DNA of 64,000 nt from Deinococcus sp. AJ005 (GCF_009017495.1 NZ_CP044990.1:1011001-1075000), one strand, 5' to 3'; positions 31,441 through 43,510 are shown, numbered from the stretch's first letter. Notes: generated from the sequence alone by a model not told the origin. Translations and numbers: made by a program.

Positions 31441-32052
31441 TCAGTCCGCCGCCTGCCCAGCCGTCAGCGCCTCATGGACGCGGGCCAGGATCAGTTCCTC
31501 GTGTTCAGCGTTGCCCACGAAGTCGATGTCCCCGGCCTGCACGGTCAGCAGCGGGTGATCATAAGTGCGGAAATACTCGTCGTAGCGGGCGGTCAGCTCG
31601 GCCAGATACCCGGCCTGCATGTCCTGCTCGAAGGGACGGCCCCGGCGGGCAATCCGGCGCAGCAGCTCATCCGTGTCGGCGCGCAGGTAGACCACCAGAT
31701 CAGGGGTGGGCAATCTGGGCGACAGGTGCGAGTACAGGTCCTTGTACAGCGCGAATTCGGCGTCCTTGAGGTTCATGGCCGCAAAGATGAAATCCTTGGC
31801 GAACAGGTAGTCGCTGACCACGTTGCCGCTGAACAGCCCTGGCTGGGCCAGCGCCGAGAGCTGCTTGAAACGCGACAGCAAAAAGAAGACCTGCACCTGA
31901 AAAGCGTAAGCGTCCGGCTGCTCATAAAAGCGGGCCAGGAAGGGGTTTTCCTCCACCACTTCCAGATTCAGTTCCGCGCCGTAGCGTGCCGAGAGCCGCC
32001 GGGACAGGCTCGTTTTTCCCACCCCGATGGGGCCTTCAATCACCAAGTACAT
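31441..32052 (-). CDS. Deoxynucleoside kinase (dGK/dAK family), second of two
   Basis: 203 residues: P-loop GPIGVGKTS (about 7-15), EENPFLARFYEQP, SDYLFAKDFIF in place of the DR motif region, and the lid LRRIARRGRPFEQDMQ. It is the upstream member of a two-gene salvage operon, like the dgk/dck pair of Bacillus. TATGCT lies 11 bases before the ATG, so the leader is very short. Confidence 0.9.
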   Translation of the reverse strand: MYLVIEGPIGVGKTSLSRRLSARYGAELNLEVVEENPFLARFYEQPDAYAFQVQVFFLLSRFKQLSALAQPGLFSGNVVSDYLFAKDFIFAAMNLKDAEFALYKDLYSHLSPRLPTPDLVVYLRADTDELLRRIARRGRPFEQDMQAGYLAELTARYDEYFRTYDHPLLTVQAGDIDFVGNAEHEELILARVHEALTAGQAAD

Positions 32053-32161
32053 AAACAGCAGGGAGCATAGCGCGCCCTGCCGGAGGGGAAGGGGCAGGGT
32101 GGGGCTTGACTTGACCGGACTTGACCGGGTGCGGGCCGTGCCGGGCGATTAAACTGTGGTC

Positions 32162-32452
32162 ATGTCCCGCAAACCTGCCCGCCTGTCCTTCGAGCTGGCC
32201 CTGCAACTGCGCCTGCTCTCAGCGGCGGGGGCGCTGCTGATTTTCACGCTGCTGTGGGCCGGGTTCATCTATCCCAGCCTGATCACCCTGCCCGCCCTGC
32301 TGGTCACGCCCGCCCTCTTTGTGCTGCTGGCCGCCGTCGTCAGTCCGCAGTTCGTGGAGACTCGCCCGTGGCTCAGAACCTATCTGCTGCTCAGCGTGGG
32401 CCTGAGCGTGGTGTGTTGGGTGTTCATTCTGGTCTGGTTTTCACGGAACTAG
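32162..32452 (+). CDS. Small membrane protein, unidentified
   Basis: 96 residues with three hydrophobic segments (about 15-33, 38-58 and 72-92). ATG 32162 is chosen because TAAACT (32150-32155) lies six bases before it; an upstream GTG would place the start inside the promoter spacing. Three TTGAC(C) motifs lie at 32106-32126 upstream. No family recognised. It is divergent from the nucleoside kinase operon. Confidence 0.6.
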   Translation: MSRKPARLSFELALQLRLLSAAGALLIFTLLWAGFIYPSLITLPALLVTPALFVLLAAVVSPQFVETRPWLRTYLLLSVGLSVVCWVFILVWFSRN

Positions 32453-32497
32453 GCAGGGCTACAGGCAGTCGGCGCGCTGTTCCAGGCAGAAGCTTCG

Positions 32498-33169
<672 letters not shown>

Positions 33170-33368
33170 GGGGCAATGATACTGCGCCAGGCGGTTTCAG
33201 AATGGTCTGGTCAGCCGCTCTGTCCCGGGTCAGATCTTAACTGTGCTGGGGTATTCCCCTTTTCCTGCTCGGTCCACTGTCGCCCTCCACCATACCCCCA
33301 GCGTGGGTGTAGGCGCTATGAAGACTTCGCCGGACAACACCGGGCGGGGCGGGCTAGAGTGAGGAGGA

Positions 33369-33395
33369 CCGGAAGGCCACTTTTCACCCTTCCGG
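33369..33395 (+). promoter_or_regulatory. Hairpin in the hpf leader
   Basis: Eight-pair perfect stem CCGGAAGG (33369-33376) and CCTTCCGG (33388-33395) with an 11-base loop, just downstream of TAGAGT (33355-33360). It would form at the very 5' end of the hpf mRNA, which could protect it or tune translation. Confidence 0.5.
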
Positions 33396-33415
33396 GCAAA
33401 GGATGGGTGAAAGCT

Positions 33416-33982
33416 GTGCATATCTACAAACTGTCTGGCCGGAACGTCGACGTCACGGACGCCATGCGCGACTACGTCGAGGAAAAGCTCACGCGACTGG
33501 ACCGCTACAGCGAATCCATTACCGACGCGCGGGTCACGCTGACAGTAAGGGATGTCCGGGACTCCACGCGCCGCAACCGCGTGGAGGTGCAGCTCAACGT
33601 TCCCCACGGCATCATCCGTGCCGAGGAACACCACGCCGACATGTACGCCGCCATCGACAAGGCCAGCGACGTGCTGGAGCGTCAGCTCCGCAAATTCAAG
33701 ACCCGTTATATGAAGGCGCGCCATGAGGCCGCACCGACGCCTGCCCCCGGTCCTGCCGAGGCGGACGTGAACGCCGGAATGGACGATGTGGGCGAATTCA
33801 AACCCGAGATCGTGCGCCAGAAGCGTTTTGACCTGCGCCCCATGAGCGCAGAGGACGCTGTGGTGCAGATGGAAGCGCTGGGCCATGACTTCTACGTGTT
33901 TTCCAACATGACCTCTGGCCTGACCGGGGTGGTCTACCGCCGCAAGGACGGGCACTACGGGCTGATCGAACCGAGCAACTGA
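33416..33982 (+). CDS. hpf: Ribosome hibernation promoting factor, long form
   Basis: 188 residues: an N-terminal HPF/RaiA domain (HIYKLSGRNVDVTDAMRDYV, about 2-95), a Pro/Ala linker and a C-terminal dimerisation domain (RFDLRPMSAEDAVVQMEALG and YRRKDGHYGLIEP). The long form drives 100S ribosome dimers in stationary phase. GTG 33416 is preferred because the family starts at HIYKLSG; a second GTG at 33407 would add three residues and lies closer to AAAGGA. The open frame extends far upstream, but that is antisense to the TetR gene. Confidence 0.93.
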   Translation: MHIYKLSGRNVDVTDAMRDYVEEKLTRLDRYSESITDARVTLTVRDVRDSTRRNRVEVQLNVPHGIIRAEEHHADMYAAIDKASDVLERQLRKFKTRYMKARHEAAPTPAPGPAEADVNAGMDDVGEFKPEIVRQKRFDLRPMSAEDAVVQMEALGHDFYVFSNMTSGLTGVVYRRKDGHYGLIEPSN

Positions 33983-34094
33983 ACTTTGTGAAAGCTGACT
34001 GAAACTGGCGCTGGGGTCCGGGCCGCTGCCTGGGCCTCACTTCTTGCTCACGATTGGGACATTCTGTGCTGGGCCTCTGCTATTCTGCGGCGTT

Positions 34095-35183
34095 GTGATC
34101 GTCTATGTGATCAATCCAGGAACCAGCGGGATCAAGCTCGCCTGTGCCAGCATCGCCCCGAGTCTGAATTCTGCGCTGCCGGGGCAGTTGCAGTTGGCTC
34201 TGACCCGTGCCGAGTTGACACTGGACGCCCCGCCCGCGGCGGCAGACTTGCCAATGCTGTCGTCGGAGATTCAGAAGCTGACCGCTGGCTGGCCCGCCCC
34301 GGACGCCATCGTCGGGCGCGGCGGATTGATCGGGCGGGTGGCGGCGGGGACCTACCGCGTCACACCGGAGATGGCTGAATTTGCCGTGCAGGGCGAGGGC
34401 GCGTATTATCCGCCCAATCTGGGCGGCCCACTGGCCCTGGCGCTGGCCGGGGAATACGGCGTGCCTGCTTTCGTGGTGGACCCCCAGAGCGTGGACGAAC
34501 TGCTGCCAGAGGCGCGTGAAACCGGAGTGAAGGGCCTGCGCCGTCACGCCCAGTTTCACGCCCTGAACGTGCGCGTGGTGGCCCGCCGCGCCGCCCACGA
34601 TGTGGGCAAGAGACTCCAGGAGGCCCGCATCGTGGTGGCGCATCTGGGGGCCACCACCAGCGTGACCGCTTTCGAGAAGGGCCGCGCGGTGGACACCACC
34701 GGGACGGGCACAGATGGCGGCCCGCTGGGCGCGGTGCAAAGTGGCCCGCTGCCCGCCCGTATGCTACTGAAACTGGCCCGAGAGGAGGGCGAGGCAGCCG
34801 CCTTGCGTCAATTGTCCGGCGCGGGCGGATTCCTGTCGCTGGCGGGCAGTTCAAACCTCAAGGATCTGGAGGCCCGGCTGGTCAGCGATCCCGCCGTGCA
34901 GGCCGCCGCCGCCGCCTTCGTGCATCAGGTGTGCAAGGCGCTGGGCGAGCAGACCGGCGCACTGACAGGCCGCCCCGACGCGCTGGTGATCACGGGCGGC
35001 ATTGCCCGCTGGGACGAACTGGTAGACCGCATCGAGCGCCGGGTGGCCTGGATTGCTCCGGTGCTGGTCATTCCCGGCGAACTGGAAGTGGAAGCTCTGG
35101 CCGAGGGCGCAGGCCGCGTGTTGCTGGGTCTGGACGCGGCCCGCGAATGGCGGCACCCACAGGCCGTGGCCCCGGAGCTTTAA
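34095..35183 (+). CDS. buk: Butyrate kinase
   Basis: 362 residues of the ASKHA acetate/butyrate kinase fold: IVYVINPGTSGIKLA (phosphate 1), AHLGATTSVTAFEKGRAVDT, GTGTDGGPLGAVQSG and LVITGGIARW. Butyrate kinase length and the INPG start distinguish it from acetate kinase. It interconverts acyl phosphate and ADP with acid and ATP. The start is GTG 34095, eight bases after TATTCT (34081-34086). No phosphotransbutyrylase gene lies in the window. Confidence 0.88.
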   Translation: MIVYVINPGTSGIKLACASIAPSLNSALPGQLQLALTRAELTLDAPPAAADLPMLSSEIQKLTAGWPAPDAIVGRGGLIGRVAAGTYRVTPEMAEFAVQGEGAYYPPNLGGPLALALAGEYGVPAFVVDPQSVDELLPEARETGVKGLRRHAQFHALNVRVVARRAAHDVGKRLQEARIVVAHLGATTSVTAFEKGRAVDTTGTGTDGGPLGAVQSGPLPARMLLKLAREEGEAAALRQLSGAGGFLSLAGSSNLKDLEARLVSDPAVQAAAAAFVHQVCKALGEQTGALTGRPDALVITGGIARWDELVDRIERRVAWIAPVLVIPGELEVEALAEGAGRVLLGLDAAREWRHPQAVAPEL

Positions 35184-35188
35184 GCCCT

Positions 35189-35566
35189 ATGCCCCGCCGC
35201 CGTCCCGTCCGTTCCGCCGCGTCCGAGCCGATTCGCGCCACCAGCATGTGGCGTGTGGATCAGGTGTTCCTGGCGCGCAAAGGGATGCGGGTGGAGGTCA
35301 CGTCCTCGCTGGTCAACGATCACGGCGGCCTGCGAAACCTGAGCGTGACCGCGCCCACCGACGATCCGCACGAGGCCGTGCGCCACGCCGCGCGTTTTAT
35401 TGCAGGCAAGGGCAATGTCAGCGGCGCGCGGCAGGCCCGCGTGCGCTGGACCCGTGAGCAGGCCACCACCGAGCAGGACGCATTGATCCGGGACCGCCTG
35501 CTGGAAGACGAATTCCTGGACGAGTTCGAGGAAACGCTGGCGGCGGTGCGTGATCAGCAGCGGTAA
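35189..35566 (+). CDS. Conserved-looking hypothetical protein
   Basis: 125 residues, basic N-terminus (PRRRPVRSAA) and an acidic, helical C-terminus (LLEDEFLDEFEETLAAV). The middle reads like a small alpha/beta domain. It follows butyrate kinase after five bases, so it is probably cotranscribed. No family recognised. Confidence 0.6.
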   Translation: MPRRRPVRSAASEPIRATSMWRVDQVFLARKGMRVEVTSSLVNDHGGLRNLSVTAPTDDPHEAVRHAARFIAGKGNVSGARQARVRWTREQATTEQDALIRDRLLEDEFLDEFEETLAAVRDQQR

Positions 35567-35576
35567 AAGTGGAGCG

Positions 35577-36185
35577 CTACAGCTTTAGCCCCAGGAGTAG
35601 AGAACCGCTGGCCTCCCGCGCCAGTTCCTGAAAGCCCAGGTGACGGTAGAAACCGATGGCGCGCGTGTTGCTGCCGCCCACGCCCAGATGGACGCCGGGG
35701 GAACCCGCTTCTCTGAGAGCCATAAAGAGCCGTTCCAGCATGCGCCGCCCATTGCCGCCGCCTTGCCCGCGCGGCAGAAGATCGATGTGCAGGTGCGAGG
35801 GATAGGCGTCCAAGATGCTCTGCGGGGCTGTATTCGGGCGGTGGATCAGGCGGGCGAGGCGTTCGTCCGGGGTGCGCTTGGCAGCGGGAATGTCGGTGGG
35901 ATCGGCGTACTGGGCGCGGAGGTCCGGCCACCACTCGCGCTCCAGCGTCGCCTCAAACTCGCGCGTGTTGAGTGCGCCGATGACGTAGCCGCAGACGCCC
36001 TTCTCATCCTCCAGCACGAAGGCGAAGGCGGGTGCGTAAGCCAGATACGGCGCGGCATAGATGTGGCCTACCAGCATCGGATCGCGGTAGATGTGGGTGG
36101 CATCCGCGCCGCTGTCCGCCGTTTCCAGGCAGATGCGGTACAGCGCGTCGTGGTCACTGGGCCGGGCGTGGCGAATGGTGAACAT
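35577..36185 (-). CDS. GNAT acetyltransferase, NCOAT-like type
   Basis: 202 residues. TIRHARPSDHDALYRICLETAD and SHLHIDLLPRGQGGGNGRRMLERLF (quoted in parts) are blocks found in bacterial acetyltransferases related to the C-terminal domain of O-GlcNAcase; IGFYRHLGFQEL closes the GNAT fold. The acetyl-CoA loop is RGQGGGNG. Start ATG 36185. The substrate is unknown. It converges on the hypothetical gene with a 10-base gap and is divergent from map. Confidence 0.78.
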   Translation of the reverse strand: MFTIRHARPSDHDALYRICLETADSGADATHIYRDPMLVGHIYAAPYLAYAPAFAFVLEDEKGVCGYVIGALNTREFEATLEREWWPDLRAQYADPTDIPAAKRTPDERLARLIHRPNTAPQSILDAYPSHLHIDLLPRGQGGGNGRRMLERLFMALREAGSPGVHLGVGGSNTRAIGFYRHLGFQELAREASGSLLLGLKL

Positions 36186-36246
36186 GTGGGCATTCAAGCA
36201 GATTGAAGCCGTACATGCGGCCTGTTGCGAGGACCTAAAATAAACC

Positions 36247-36990
36247 ATGACCATTACCACCGAGGCCGAACTGGAAGGCATGAAACGCGCAGGATTCGTG
36301 GTGGCCGAGACGCTCCGCACGCTCAAAGCCGCCATTGAACCCGGCGTGACCCCCGCCGAACTTGATGCCCTGGCGGGACAGGTCTTCAGGCAGTACGGGG
36401 CCAGCTCTGCCCCGCGCATGACCTACGACGCGCCTGTCAATGTCTTTATCAGCGTCAACGACGACATCGTTCATGGCCTTCCCACGTCGCGCCCATTGGC
36501 CGCCGGGGACGTGGTGAGCATTGATGTCACGCCGTTCGTGGATGGCTATATTGCGGACGCTGCGGTGACGGTGGCCGTTCCCCCCGCTTCACCTGTTGCC
36601 ATGCGTCTGATCGAATGCACCGAGGCCGCGCTTGAAGCGGCCCTGTCCGCCGCGAAGGCGGGCCATCCGGTCAACGCCATCGGGCGGGCTGTGGAAAACG
36701 AGGTGAAACGCCGGGGCTTCACGGTGCTGCGGGAACTGTTCGGGCATGGGGTGGGCCGCGCCATCCACGAGGAACCCAACGTGCCGAACTATTACCGTCC
36801 GGCAGACCGGAAGAAGCTGCACGAGGGTCTGGTCATTGCCATTGAGCCGATGGTGTCCACGGGCCGCTCCCACCGGGTCAAAACTTTGCGTGACGGCTGG
36901 ACCCTCAGCACCACCGATGGCGGGCTGGCCGCGCATTTTGAACATACGGTCATGATCACTGGGGGCAAGCCGTTGATTCTGACGGCCTGA
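36247..36990 (+). CDS. map: Methionine aminopeptidase, type I
   Basis: 247 residues. The pita-bread fold metal ligands are visible: Asp in [19 protein letters not shown], His in [17 protein letters not shown], Glu in [10 protein letters not shown] and the final Glu in AHFEHTVMI. It removes the initiator Met from nascent proteins. TAAAAT (36236-36241) lies five bases before the ATG, so the mRNA is leaderless. Map stands alone here rather than in a ribosomal protein operon. Confidence 0.95.
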   Translation: MTITTEAELEGMKRAGFVVAETLRTLKAAIEPGVTPAELDALAGQVFRQYGASSAPRMTYDAPVNVFISVNDDIVHGLPTSRPLAAGDVVSIDVTPFVDGYIADAAVTVAVPPASPVAMRLIECTEAALEAALSAAKAGHPVNAIGRAVENEVKRRGFTVLRELFGHGVGRAIHEEPNVPNYYRPADRKKLHEGLVIAIEPMVSTGRSHRVKTLRDGWTLSTTDGGLAAHFEHTVMITGGKPLILTA

Positions 36991-37024
36991 GCCTCTTCAG
37001 CCCTGGAAAAAGATGGCCCCCCGC

Positions 37025-39238
37025 TCAATGCTCCAGCCGGATGCGCGGGAGCCGTTTGTCCAGCCACTCCGGCAGCCACCAGTTCCACTTTCCAGCCAGC
37101 TTAAGGAAGGCGGGCACCAGAATCAGGCGCACCAGGGTGGCGTCCAGGGCCACCGCCACCGCCAGGCCCAGGCCGATGCTCTTGGTGGCCACCACGCGCC
37201 CGAACATGAAGGCCACGAACACGATAAACATGATCACGGCGGCGCTGGTGATGATGCGGGCGGTGTGGCCCACGGCCAGCACCACGGCCTCGTCGTTGCT
37301 GGCCCCGTTCAGGTATTCCTCCTGCACGCGCGAGAGCAAAAAGATCTCGTAATCCATGCTCAGGCCGAACATTACGGCAAACAGCAGCACGGGCAGCGAG
37401 GCGTCCAGCACGCCCACGTCGGCGGGGATGCCCAGCGGCGCGGCCAGAAAGCCGTCCTGCACGATCAGCGTGACCACACCCACCGCCGCGCCCACCGTCA
37501 GGGCATTCATCACGATGCTTTTCAGGGGAATCAGCAGGCTGCGGAAGGCCACCATCAGCAGCAGGAAGGTGCCGGTAAAGACCACCGCGATCACCCCCGG
37601 CAACGTGCCGATGATTGCGCGGCTGAACTCTTCGCCGCCCACGGGTGCGCCGCCCAGCAGATAGACGTAGCCGCTGGCGTCCAGAGACTGACGCACACGT
37701 TTTTCAAAGGCGGCGATGTCCTGGGCACGCAGGGTATCCATCGGCACCACCGTCACCCGCAGCAACTCGCGGTCTGCGCTGAATGATCGTCGGGTCAGCA
37801 AGCTCAGCGCCTCCAGACCGCCCGTCCCTGCCCCGGCCAGATCGGCAGAGGTCAGGAAGGGGCTGATGACGGCCTTCACGTCTGGAAGGGCACGCAGATC
37901 GTTCACCACCTTCTGGAACCTGTCCCGGTCTGCCGGGGTGTACTTCTGCCCCTTCAAATCCAGAATCACTTCAAACTGGCTGAGCAAGCCGCCCGCGCCC
38001 AGTTCGCGCACGTCCCCGAGGGCGTCGCGGCTGGGCACGCCGGGGACCAGCCCCCACGCGCCCGCGTAGCCGGTTTTCAGGCCCAGGGCAGGAATCGCCA
38101 GCGTCAGCAGAAAGGCGGTGGTCAGCAGTACCCCCAGCACGGGGCGGGCGGTGACGCGGCGGGCGAACGCGGTCCACGCCGCCGACGCCGCGCCACTCTG
38201 CGCCCAGGTCACTTTCAGCAGGCGCGGGCTGTTGACCCGTTCGCCCAGCAGCGCCAGCAACGCGGGGAGCGCCGTCAGGCTCGCCAGCACGGTCAGGATC
38301 ACTGCCAGCACGCCGCCGATGCCGATGCTGCGGACAAAGGCCACCGGGGGCAGGATCAGCCCCGCCATCGCGATGCCCACGGTCATGCCGCTGAAGGCCA
38401 CGCTGCGGCCCGCCGTCATCACGGTGCGGGCGGCGGCTGTTCGGCTGTCCGGCTCACGCTTCAATTCTTCGCGGAAGCGGTTGACCATCAGTAGGGCGTA
38501 GTCGATGCCCGCGCCCAGGCCCAGCATGGTAATCACGCTCTGGGCGAAGGTGCTGACGGGCATCAGGAAGGTCAGGCCGTACAGCGCCGCCATCGCCACG
38601 GAGATGCTCAGCAGGCCCACCGCCAGCGGGAGTCCAGTGGCCACCAGCGCCCCGAACACCAGCAGCAGCAGCCCGCCGATCAGGGGCAGTGCCGTGAACT
38701 CGCTGCGCTTGGTGTCGGACTCGGCGAACTCGGTGAAGTCGTCGGCAATCGCCTGCCCGCCCGTCACGCGGATGCTCAGCGCCTCGCTCTGGACGCCGCG
38801 CACGTACTGGCGCACCGCCGACAGCGCCTCGGTGCCCCCCTCCTGCAACGGAATCTGGGCCACGGTCAGGGCCAGCACGCCGTCCGCCGCCCGTGTGGGA
38901 ACGGGGCCGCCCGTGGTGGCCGGAACGACGCGCGACACGCCCGCTACCTTTTCCAGACCATCCACGAACGCCCCGTAGTTTTTCTGCCCTTCCGGCGTAT
39001 TCAGCGGCGGGTTGCTGCGCGTGACCAGAATGGCGGTGTTGGTGTCCCGCTCGCCAAAGCGTTCGCGCAGCAGCGCGGAAACCGTGTTGGCCTCCGAATT
39101 GGTCAGCCCCCCTGCCGGATCGGCATTCAACGCTGCCGGGGCGCGGGCGGCCAGCGGCAGGCTCAGTGCGGCGGCGATGATCCACACCGCCAGCACCGCC
39201 CAGGGGTGTCGGGACGCGAGACGGGCCAGGAATTGCAC
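37025..39238 (-). CDS. MMPL/RND-family transporter
   Basis: 737 residues, about eleven transmembrane segments in two repeats with large periplasmic loops after TM1 and TM7. MMPL landmarks are [21 protein letters not shown] in the first half and [20 protein letters not shown] in the second (Asp-Tyr pairs for proton relay; quoted in parts under twenty residues). It likely exports lipids or drugs. The start is GTG 39238 with TACAGT (39251 to 39246) seven bases upstream; the longer open frame to 39334 is disregarded. Confidence 0.9.
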   Translation of the reverse strand: MQFLARLASRHPWAVLAVWIIAAALSLPLAARAPAALNADPAGGLTNSEANTVSALLRERFGERDTNTAILVTRSNPPLNTPEGQKNYGAFVDGLEKVAGVSRVVPATTGGPVPTRAADGVLALTVAQIPLQEGGTEALSAVRQYVRGVQSEALSIRVTGGQAIADDFTEFAESDTKRSEFTALPLIGGLLLLVFGALVATGLPLAVGLLSISVAMAALYGLTFLMPVSTFAQSVITMLGLGAGIDYALLMVNRFREELKREPDSRTAAARTVMTAGRSVAFSGMTVGIAMAGLILPPVAFVRSIGIGGVLAVILTVLASLTALPALLALLGERVNSPRLLKVTWAQSGAASAAWTAFARRVTARPVLGVLLTTAFLLTLAIPALGLKTGYAGAWGLVPGVPSRDALGDVRELGAGGLLSQFEVILDLKGQKYTPADRDRFQKVVNDLRALPDVKAVISPFLTSADLAGAGTGGLEALSLLTRRSFSADRELLRVTVVPMDTLRAQDIAAFEKRVRQSLDASGYVYLLGGAPVGGEEFSRAIIGTLPGVIAVVFTGTFLLLMVAFRSLLIPLKSIVMNALTVGAAVGVVTLIVQDGFLAAPLGIPADVGVLDASLPVLLFAVMFGLSMDYEIFLLSRVQEEYLNGASNDEAVVLAVGHTARIITSAAVIMFIVFVAFMFGRVVATKSIGLGLAVAVALDATLVRLILVPAFLKLAGKWNWWLPEWLDKRLPRIRLEH

Positions 39239-39350
39239 GCCCTGGACTGTAGCGGCTCCAGACCGGGGCGTGTGGGTGGAGGCAGGCCGTTTGATGCCCG
39301 GATGGACGCTCGGGCCGAAAGATCGCGCCGCCATCTGCTACCCTCCGCAA

Positions 39351-40556
39351 ATGTCTTCTCCCGCTTCCGTTCTTCCCCGCCTGCGTCTGCGCGTGACCCT
39401 GGCGGCGGAAGGTTACGTGCGTGCCGGGCATCCCTGGGTCTACGAATCCAGCGTGCGTGAGCAGAACCGAGACGGCGAGGCCGGGGAACTGGCGGTGATC
39501 TATGACCGCCGGGACCGCTTTCTGGCGATTGGCCTGTATGACCCGTTTTCGCCCCTGCGCCTGCGCGTGCTGCACGCCGGGCCGCCCGTCACGCTGGACG
39601 ACGCATGGTGGGCCGCCCATCTGGATCAGGCTTTGCAGAAGCGTGGGGCGCTGGCCGACGCCTCAGACACCGACGGCTACCGCGTCCTCAACGGCGAGTC
39701 CGATGGTTTCGGCGGTCTGGTGGTGGACCGTTACGCCCAGGTCTTGGTCCTCAAGATCTACACAGCGGCATGGTTCCCGCATCTGGACCGCATTCAGGGA
39801 TTGCTGGCCGAACGCTTCCCTGACTCTGCAATGGTTCTGCGCCTCAGTCGCAATATTCAGAGCATCGCGGCAGAGGAGGGGCTGTCTGACGGTCAGATCC
39901 TGACGGGCGATTTGCCGGAAAATCCAGTCGTTTTCTACGAATCCGGTCTGGCCTTTGAAGCCGATGTGTTGCGTGGTCAGAAAACCGGATTCTTCCTGGA
40001 CCAGCGCGAGAATCGGCGGCGGGTGGAGGGGCTGGCGAAGGACAGGCGGGTGCTGAATGCCTTCTCCTTCTCGGGCGGCTTCTCGCTGTACGCAGCACGG
40101 GGCGGCGCAACCGAAGTCGTCAGTCTGGATATCAGCGCCCACGCATTGGCCGGGGCCGAAAATAACTTCGCCTTGAATCCGGGACTGACCACGCCGCATG
40201 AAACTGTGCAGGCGGATGTTTTTGACTGGCTTGCCAGAACCCGCCGCACTTTTGATCTGATTATTCTGGACCCCCCCTCGCTGGCCCGCCGCGAAACCGA
40301 GCGGACCGGGGCCATTCGCGCCTACGCCAAACTGGCTGCCGACGGCATGGCCCGATTGGCTCCCGGCGGCATCCTTCTCAGCGCCTCGTGTTCGGCCCAC
40401 GTCAGCGCAGATGAATTCTGGGACGCTGTGCGCGGCGCGGCCCAGGCCAGTGGCAGAACATGGAAGGAGCTGGGCACGAGCCGTCACGCCCCGGACCACC
40501 ACGCGACGTTTGCCGAAGCCGAGTATTTGAAGGCGATTTATCTGGAGATGGGGTGA
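39351..40556 (+). CDS. Class I rRNA methyltransferase, RlmI-like (PUA plus SAM domain)
   Basis: 401 residues. An N-terminal PUA domain ([11 protein letters not shown]), a central EEHAD-like region, then a Rossmann methyltransferase: [31 protein letters not shown] (motif I), [10 protein letters not shown] and the catalytic-loop motif LDPPSLAR. The RlmI family methylates C5 of a 23S rRNA cytosine; the exact target here is inferred. ATG 39351 follows TACCCT (39339-39344) by six bases. It is divergent from the MMPL gene. Confidence 0.88.
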   Translation: MSSPASVLPRLRLRVTLAAEGYVRAGHPWVYESSVREQNRDGEAGELAVIYDRRDRFLAIGLYDPFSPLRLRVLHAGPPVTLDDAWWAAHLDQALQKRGALADASDTDGYRVLNGESDGFGGLVVDRYAQVLVLKIYTAAWFPHLDRIQGLLAERFPDSAMVLRLSRNIQSIAAEEGLSDGQILTGDLPENPVVFYESGLAFEADVLRGQKTGFFLDQRENRRRVEGLAKDRRVLNAFSFSGGFSLYAARGGATEVVSLDISAHALAGAENNFALNPGLTTPHETVQADVFDWLARTRRTFDLIILDPPSLARRETERTGAIRAYAKLAADGMARLAPGGILLSASCSAHVSADEFWDAVRGAAQASGRTWKELGTSRHAPDHHATFAEAEYLKAIYLEMG

Positions 40557-40572
40557 GCCACTAAACTGATCT

Positions 40573-40998
40573 ATGGCCTACGAGGTGAGCTTTCAGCCCT
40601 CCTACGATCAGTTTGTGCTTTATGACCCTCATGCCCCACCTAACCCTGAAGAGGCTCCGCTCTGGGATTCTCCCGCAGAGCAAAACGGGTTGCTGAGTAT
40701 TCGGAATACCCAGCTCGCAGTCTCTTGCTGGGATGAGCGTGATTGGACCGTCACATTATTCGTCGGCATTGAGGTCTTCCCAGGTCCTCCCTCGCCACCA
40801 CTGGGCGAATGGCCGTTTCACGTTGAGGCTGCTCTGACGGTTGCCTCCGGCGTCCTCGCTGTTGGCGACATCATGCTTATGGAAACTCCAGCTCTTTGCG
40901 TCCCTGTACCATCTGGCCGGGTCCGCCTGCGGATTGCAGGACAGCCAAACCCTGAAAGTGGTCAGAGATACGTGATTCAGGTCTGGCCTGAAAGCTGA
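40573..40998 (+). CDS. Hypothetical protein, possibly ComJ (Nin)-like
   Basis: 141 residues, mostly beta-strand-like. [12 protein letters not shown] near the start, then an LSI..TQLAV..W pattern and [11 protein letters not shown], are reminiscent of the small ComJ nuclease-inhibitor family of Bacillus, but the similarity is recalled by pattern only and is weak. TAAACT (40562-40567) lies five bases before the ATG. It stands between the methyltransferase and the cysS leader with no nuclease gene adjacent. Function unknown. Confidence 0.55.
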   Translation: MAYEVSFQPSYDQFVLYDPHAPPNPEEAPLWDSPAEQNGLLSIRNTQLAVSCWDERDWTVTLFVGIEVFPGPPSPPLGEWPFHVEAALTVASGVLAVGDIMLMETPALCVPVPSGRVRLRIAGQPNPESGQRYVIQVWPES

Positions 40999-41030
40999 CC
41001 TCCGCCCATCCTTGGCATCCTCCCATCTGC

Positions 41031-41036
41031 TAAACT
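41031..41036 (+). promoter_or_regulatory. -10 box of the cysS leader transcript
   Basis: TAAACT lies seven bases before the leader-peptide ATG at 41044, the same geometry as the leaderless genes of this window. Confidence 0.6.
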
Positions 41037-41043
41037 CCCTGCC

Positions 41044-41076
41044 ATGAAGACCGTGTGTTGCCCCCGATTGCGGTAA
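41044..41076 (+). CDS. Putative cysteine leader peptide of cysS
   Basis: Ten sense codons read [10 protein letters not shown] followed by TAA. The tandem Cys codons (TGT 41056-41058, TGC 41059-41061) lie in the transcript of the cysteinyl-tRNA synthetase gene, upstream of an intrinsic terminator. Low Cys-tRNA would stall the ribosome there and could favour an alternative fold over the terminator. Partial inverted repeats (GCAG 41078-41081 with CTGC 41090-41093) show that competing structure is possible. The peptide has not been demonstrated; the inference rests on position, codon content and promoter geometry. Confidence 0.6.
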   Translation: MKTVCCPRLR

Positions 41077-41096
41077 AGCAGCGTTCCGTCTGCCGT

Positions 41097-41132
41097 CCGC
41101 GCCCCGACTTTGCTGTTGAGGCGCGGCTTTTT
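41097..41132 (+). terminator. Attenuator-type terminator in the cysS leader
   Basis: CCGCGCC (41097-41103) and GGCGCGG (41120-41126) form a perfect 7-pair stem with a 16-base loop, followed by CTTTTT. It lies between the leader peptide and the cysS start, 31 bases before the ATG. Confidence 0.85.
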
Positions 41133-41162
41133 ATTGCCTTCACCACCCTCAAGGAGTTCTCT

Positions 41163-42629
<1,467 letters not shown>

Positions 42630-42753
42630 ACAGCAGGGCATAATTCGCAGGTCTCTCCGCCAGTTTTAGAATTCGCGTGTCAGGAAAATGTGAGAGCGCG
42701 GAACTAGAGTTGATCCTGAGAGGTGCAACACACCCCTCATCCTTCCCTCCCTT

Positions 42754-42788
42754 GGACACGTCACCCCCCCCGGCGTGTCCTAACTTTT
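42754..42788 (+). terminator. Terminator-like hairpin after cysS
   Basis: GGACACG (42754-42760) and CGTGTCC (42774-42780) with a C-rich 13-base loop, then TAACTTTTT. It lies about 125 bases beyond the cysS stop. The rest of 42630-42908 holds no gene that I can support. Confidence 0.6.
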
Positions 42789-42908
42789 TGCCGTGCTGTG
42801 CCGACAGTCAGGCTGGCGCAGACCTTGGCGATGCAGGCCCCGGCGAAGGTGAACACCCGCCCACCTTTCGGCTCACGCGCAGCGCCGTTCCCGGAGTACA
42901 CTCGCCCT

Positions 42909-43493
42909 ATGTTGCCCCCGCTGGTCAAGCAGGTTCTCGATAATTTCAACTTCGACATCGATCCAGGGCTGAGCCGGGATGAGAATGTGGATGAGGTCAT
43001 CAAGAGCGCGGCGCTGCTGTCGGGCGCGGTGGCCATCGAGCCGATTCCCTTCGCGGACATTCTGGTGATTACCCCGGTGCAGGCCAAGATGGTGCTGCAC
43101 ATCGGCAAGATCTACGGCTTCGATATTTCTCCCGAGCGGGCGCTGGAGATCGTGCGGGAGCTGGGCGTGACCATCGCTTACGGCATGGCGGCGCGTCAGT
43201 TGATGCGCGGTCTGGCGAAACTGGCGCTGCCGGTGATCGGCGGCATTATCACTGCGCCCGCCGTTTATGGCTGGACATTCGCGCTGGGCCGGGTGGCGCA
43301 GAGCTACTTTGAGCGCAAACAACTGGGCCTGCCCGACAGCCGCAGGGAACAGGTCAAGGTGATTCAGGAGGCCAAGCAGCAGTCCCGCAAGGTGCTGCCC
43401 AACGCCCAGGATTTCACCGATCTGGCCAGCGAACTGCGCCGCCGCGCTGACGAGAAGAACAAGAGCCAGGGTGGACCGAACGGAATGAACTGA
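42909..43493 (+). CDS. DUF697-like membrane-associated protein
   Basis: 194 residues. [20 protein letters not shown] followed by [20 protein letters not shown] matches the DUF697 (YcjF/TIGR01620) domain usually found in or beside GTPases; a Gly/Ala-rich amphipathic stretch ([21 protein letters not shown]) follows. The C-terminus is basic and helical. No GTPase domain is present. TACACT (42897-42902) is six bases before the ATG. Function unknown. Confidence 0.78.
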   Translation: MLPPLVKQVLDNFNFDIDPGLSRDENVDEVIKSAALLSGAVAIEPIPFADILVITPVQAKMVLHIGKIYGFDISPERALEIVRELGVTIAYGMAARQLMRGLAKLALPVIGGIITAPAVYGWTFALGRVAQSYFERKQLGLPDSRREQVKVIQEAKQQSRKVLPNAQDFTDLASELRRRADEKNKSQGGPNGMN

Positions 43494-43510
43494 AAATGGG
43501 GTTTAAAGAC

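Noticed and set aside
32106..32126. Three TTGAC(C) motifs as a possible operator or stacked -35 boxes
   Set aside because: Spacing to the -10 box at 32150 is 23 bases for the nearest; no dyad and no second example.
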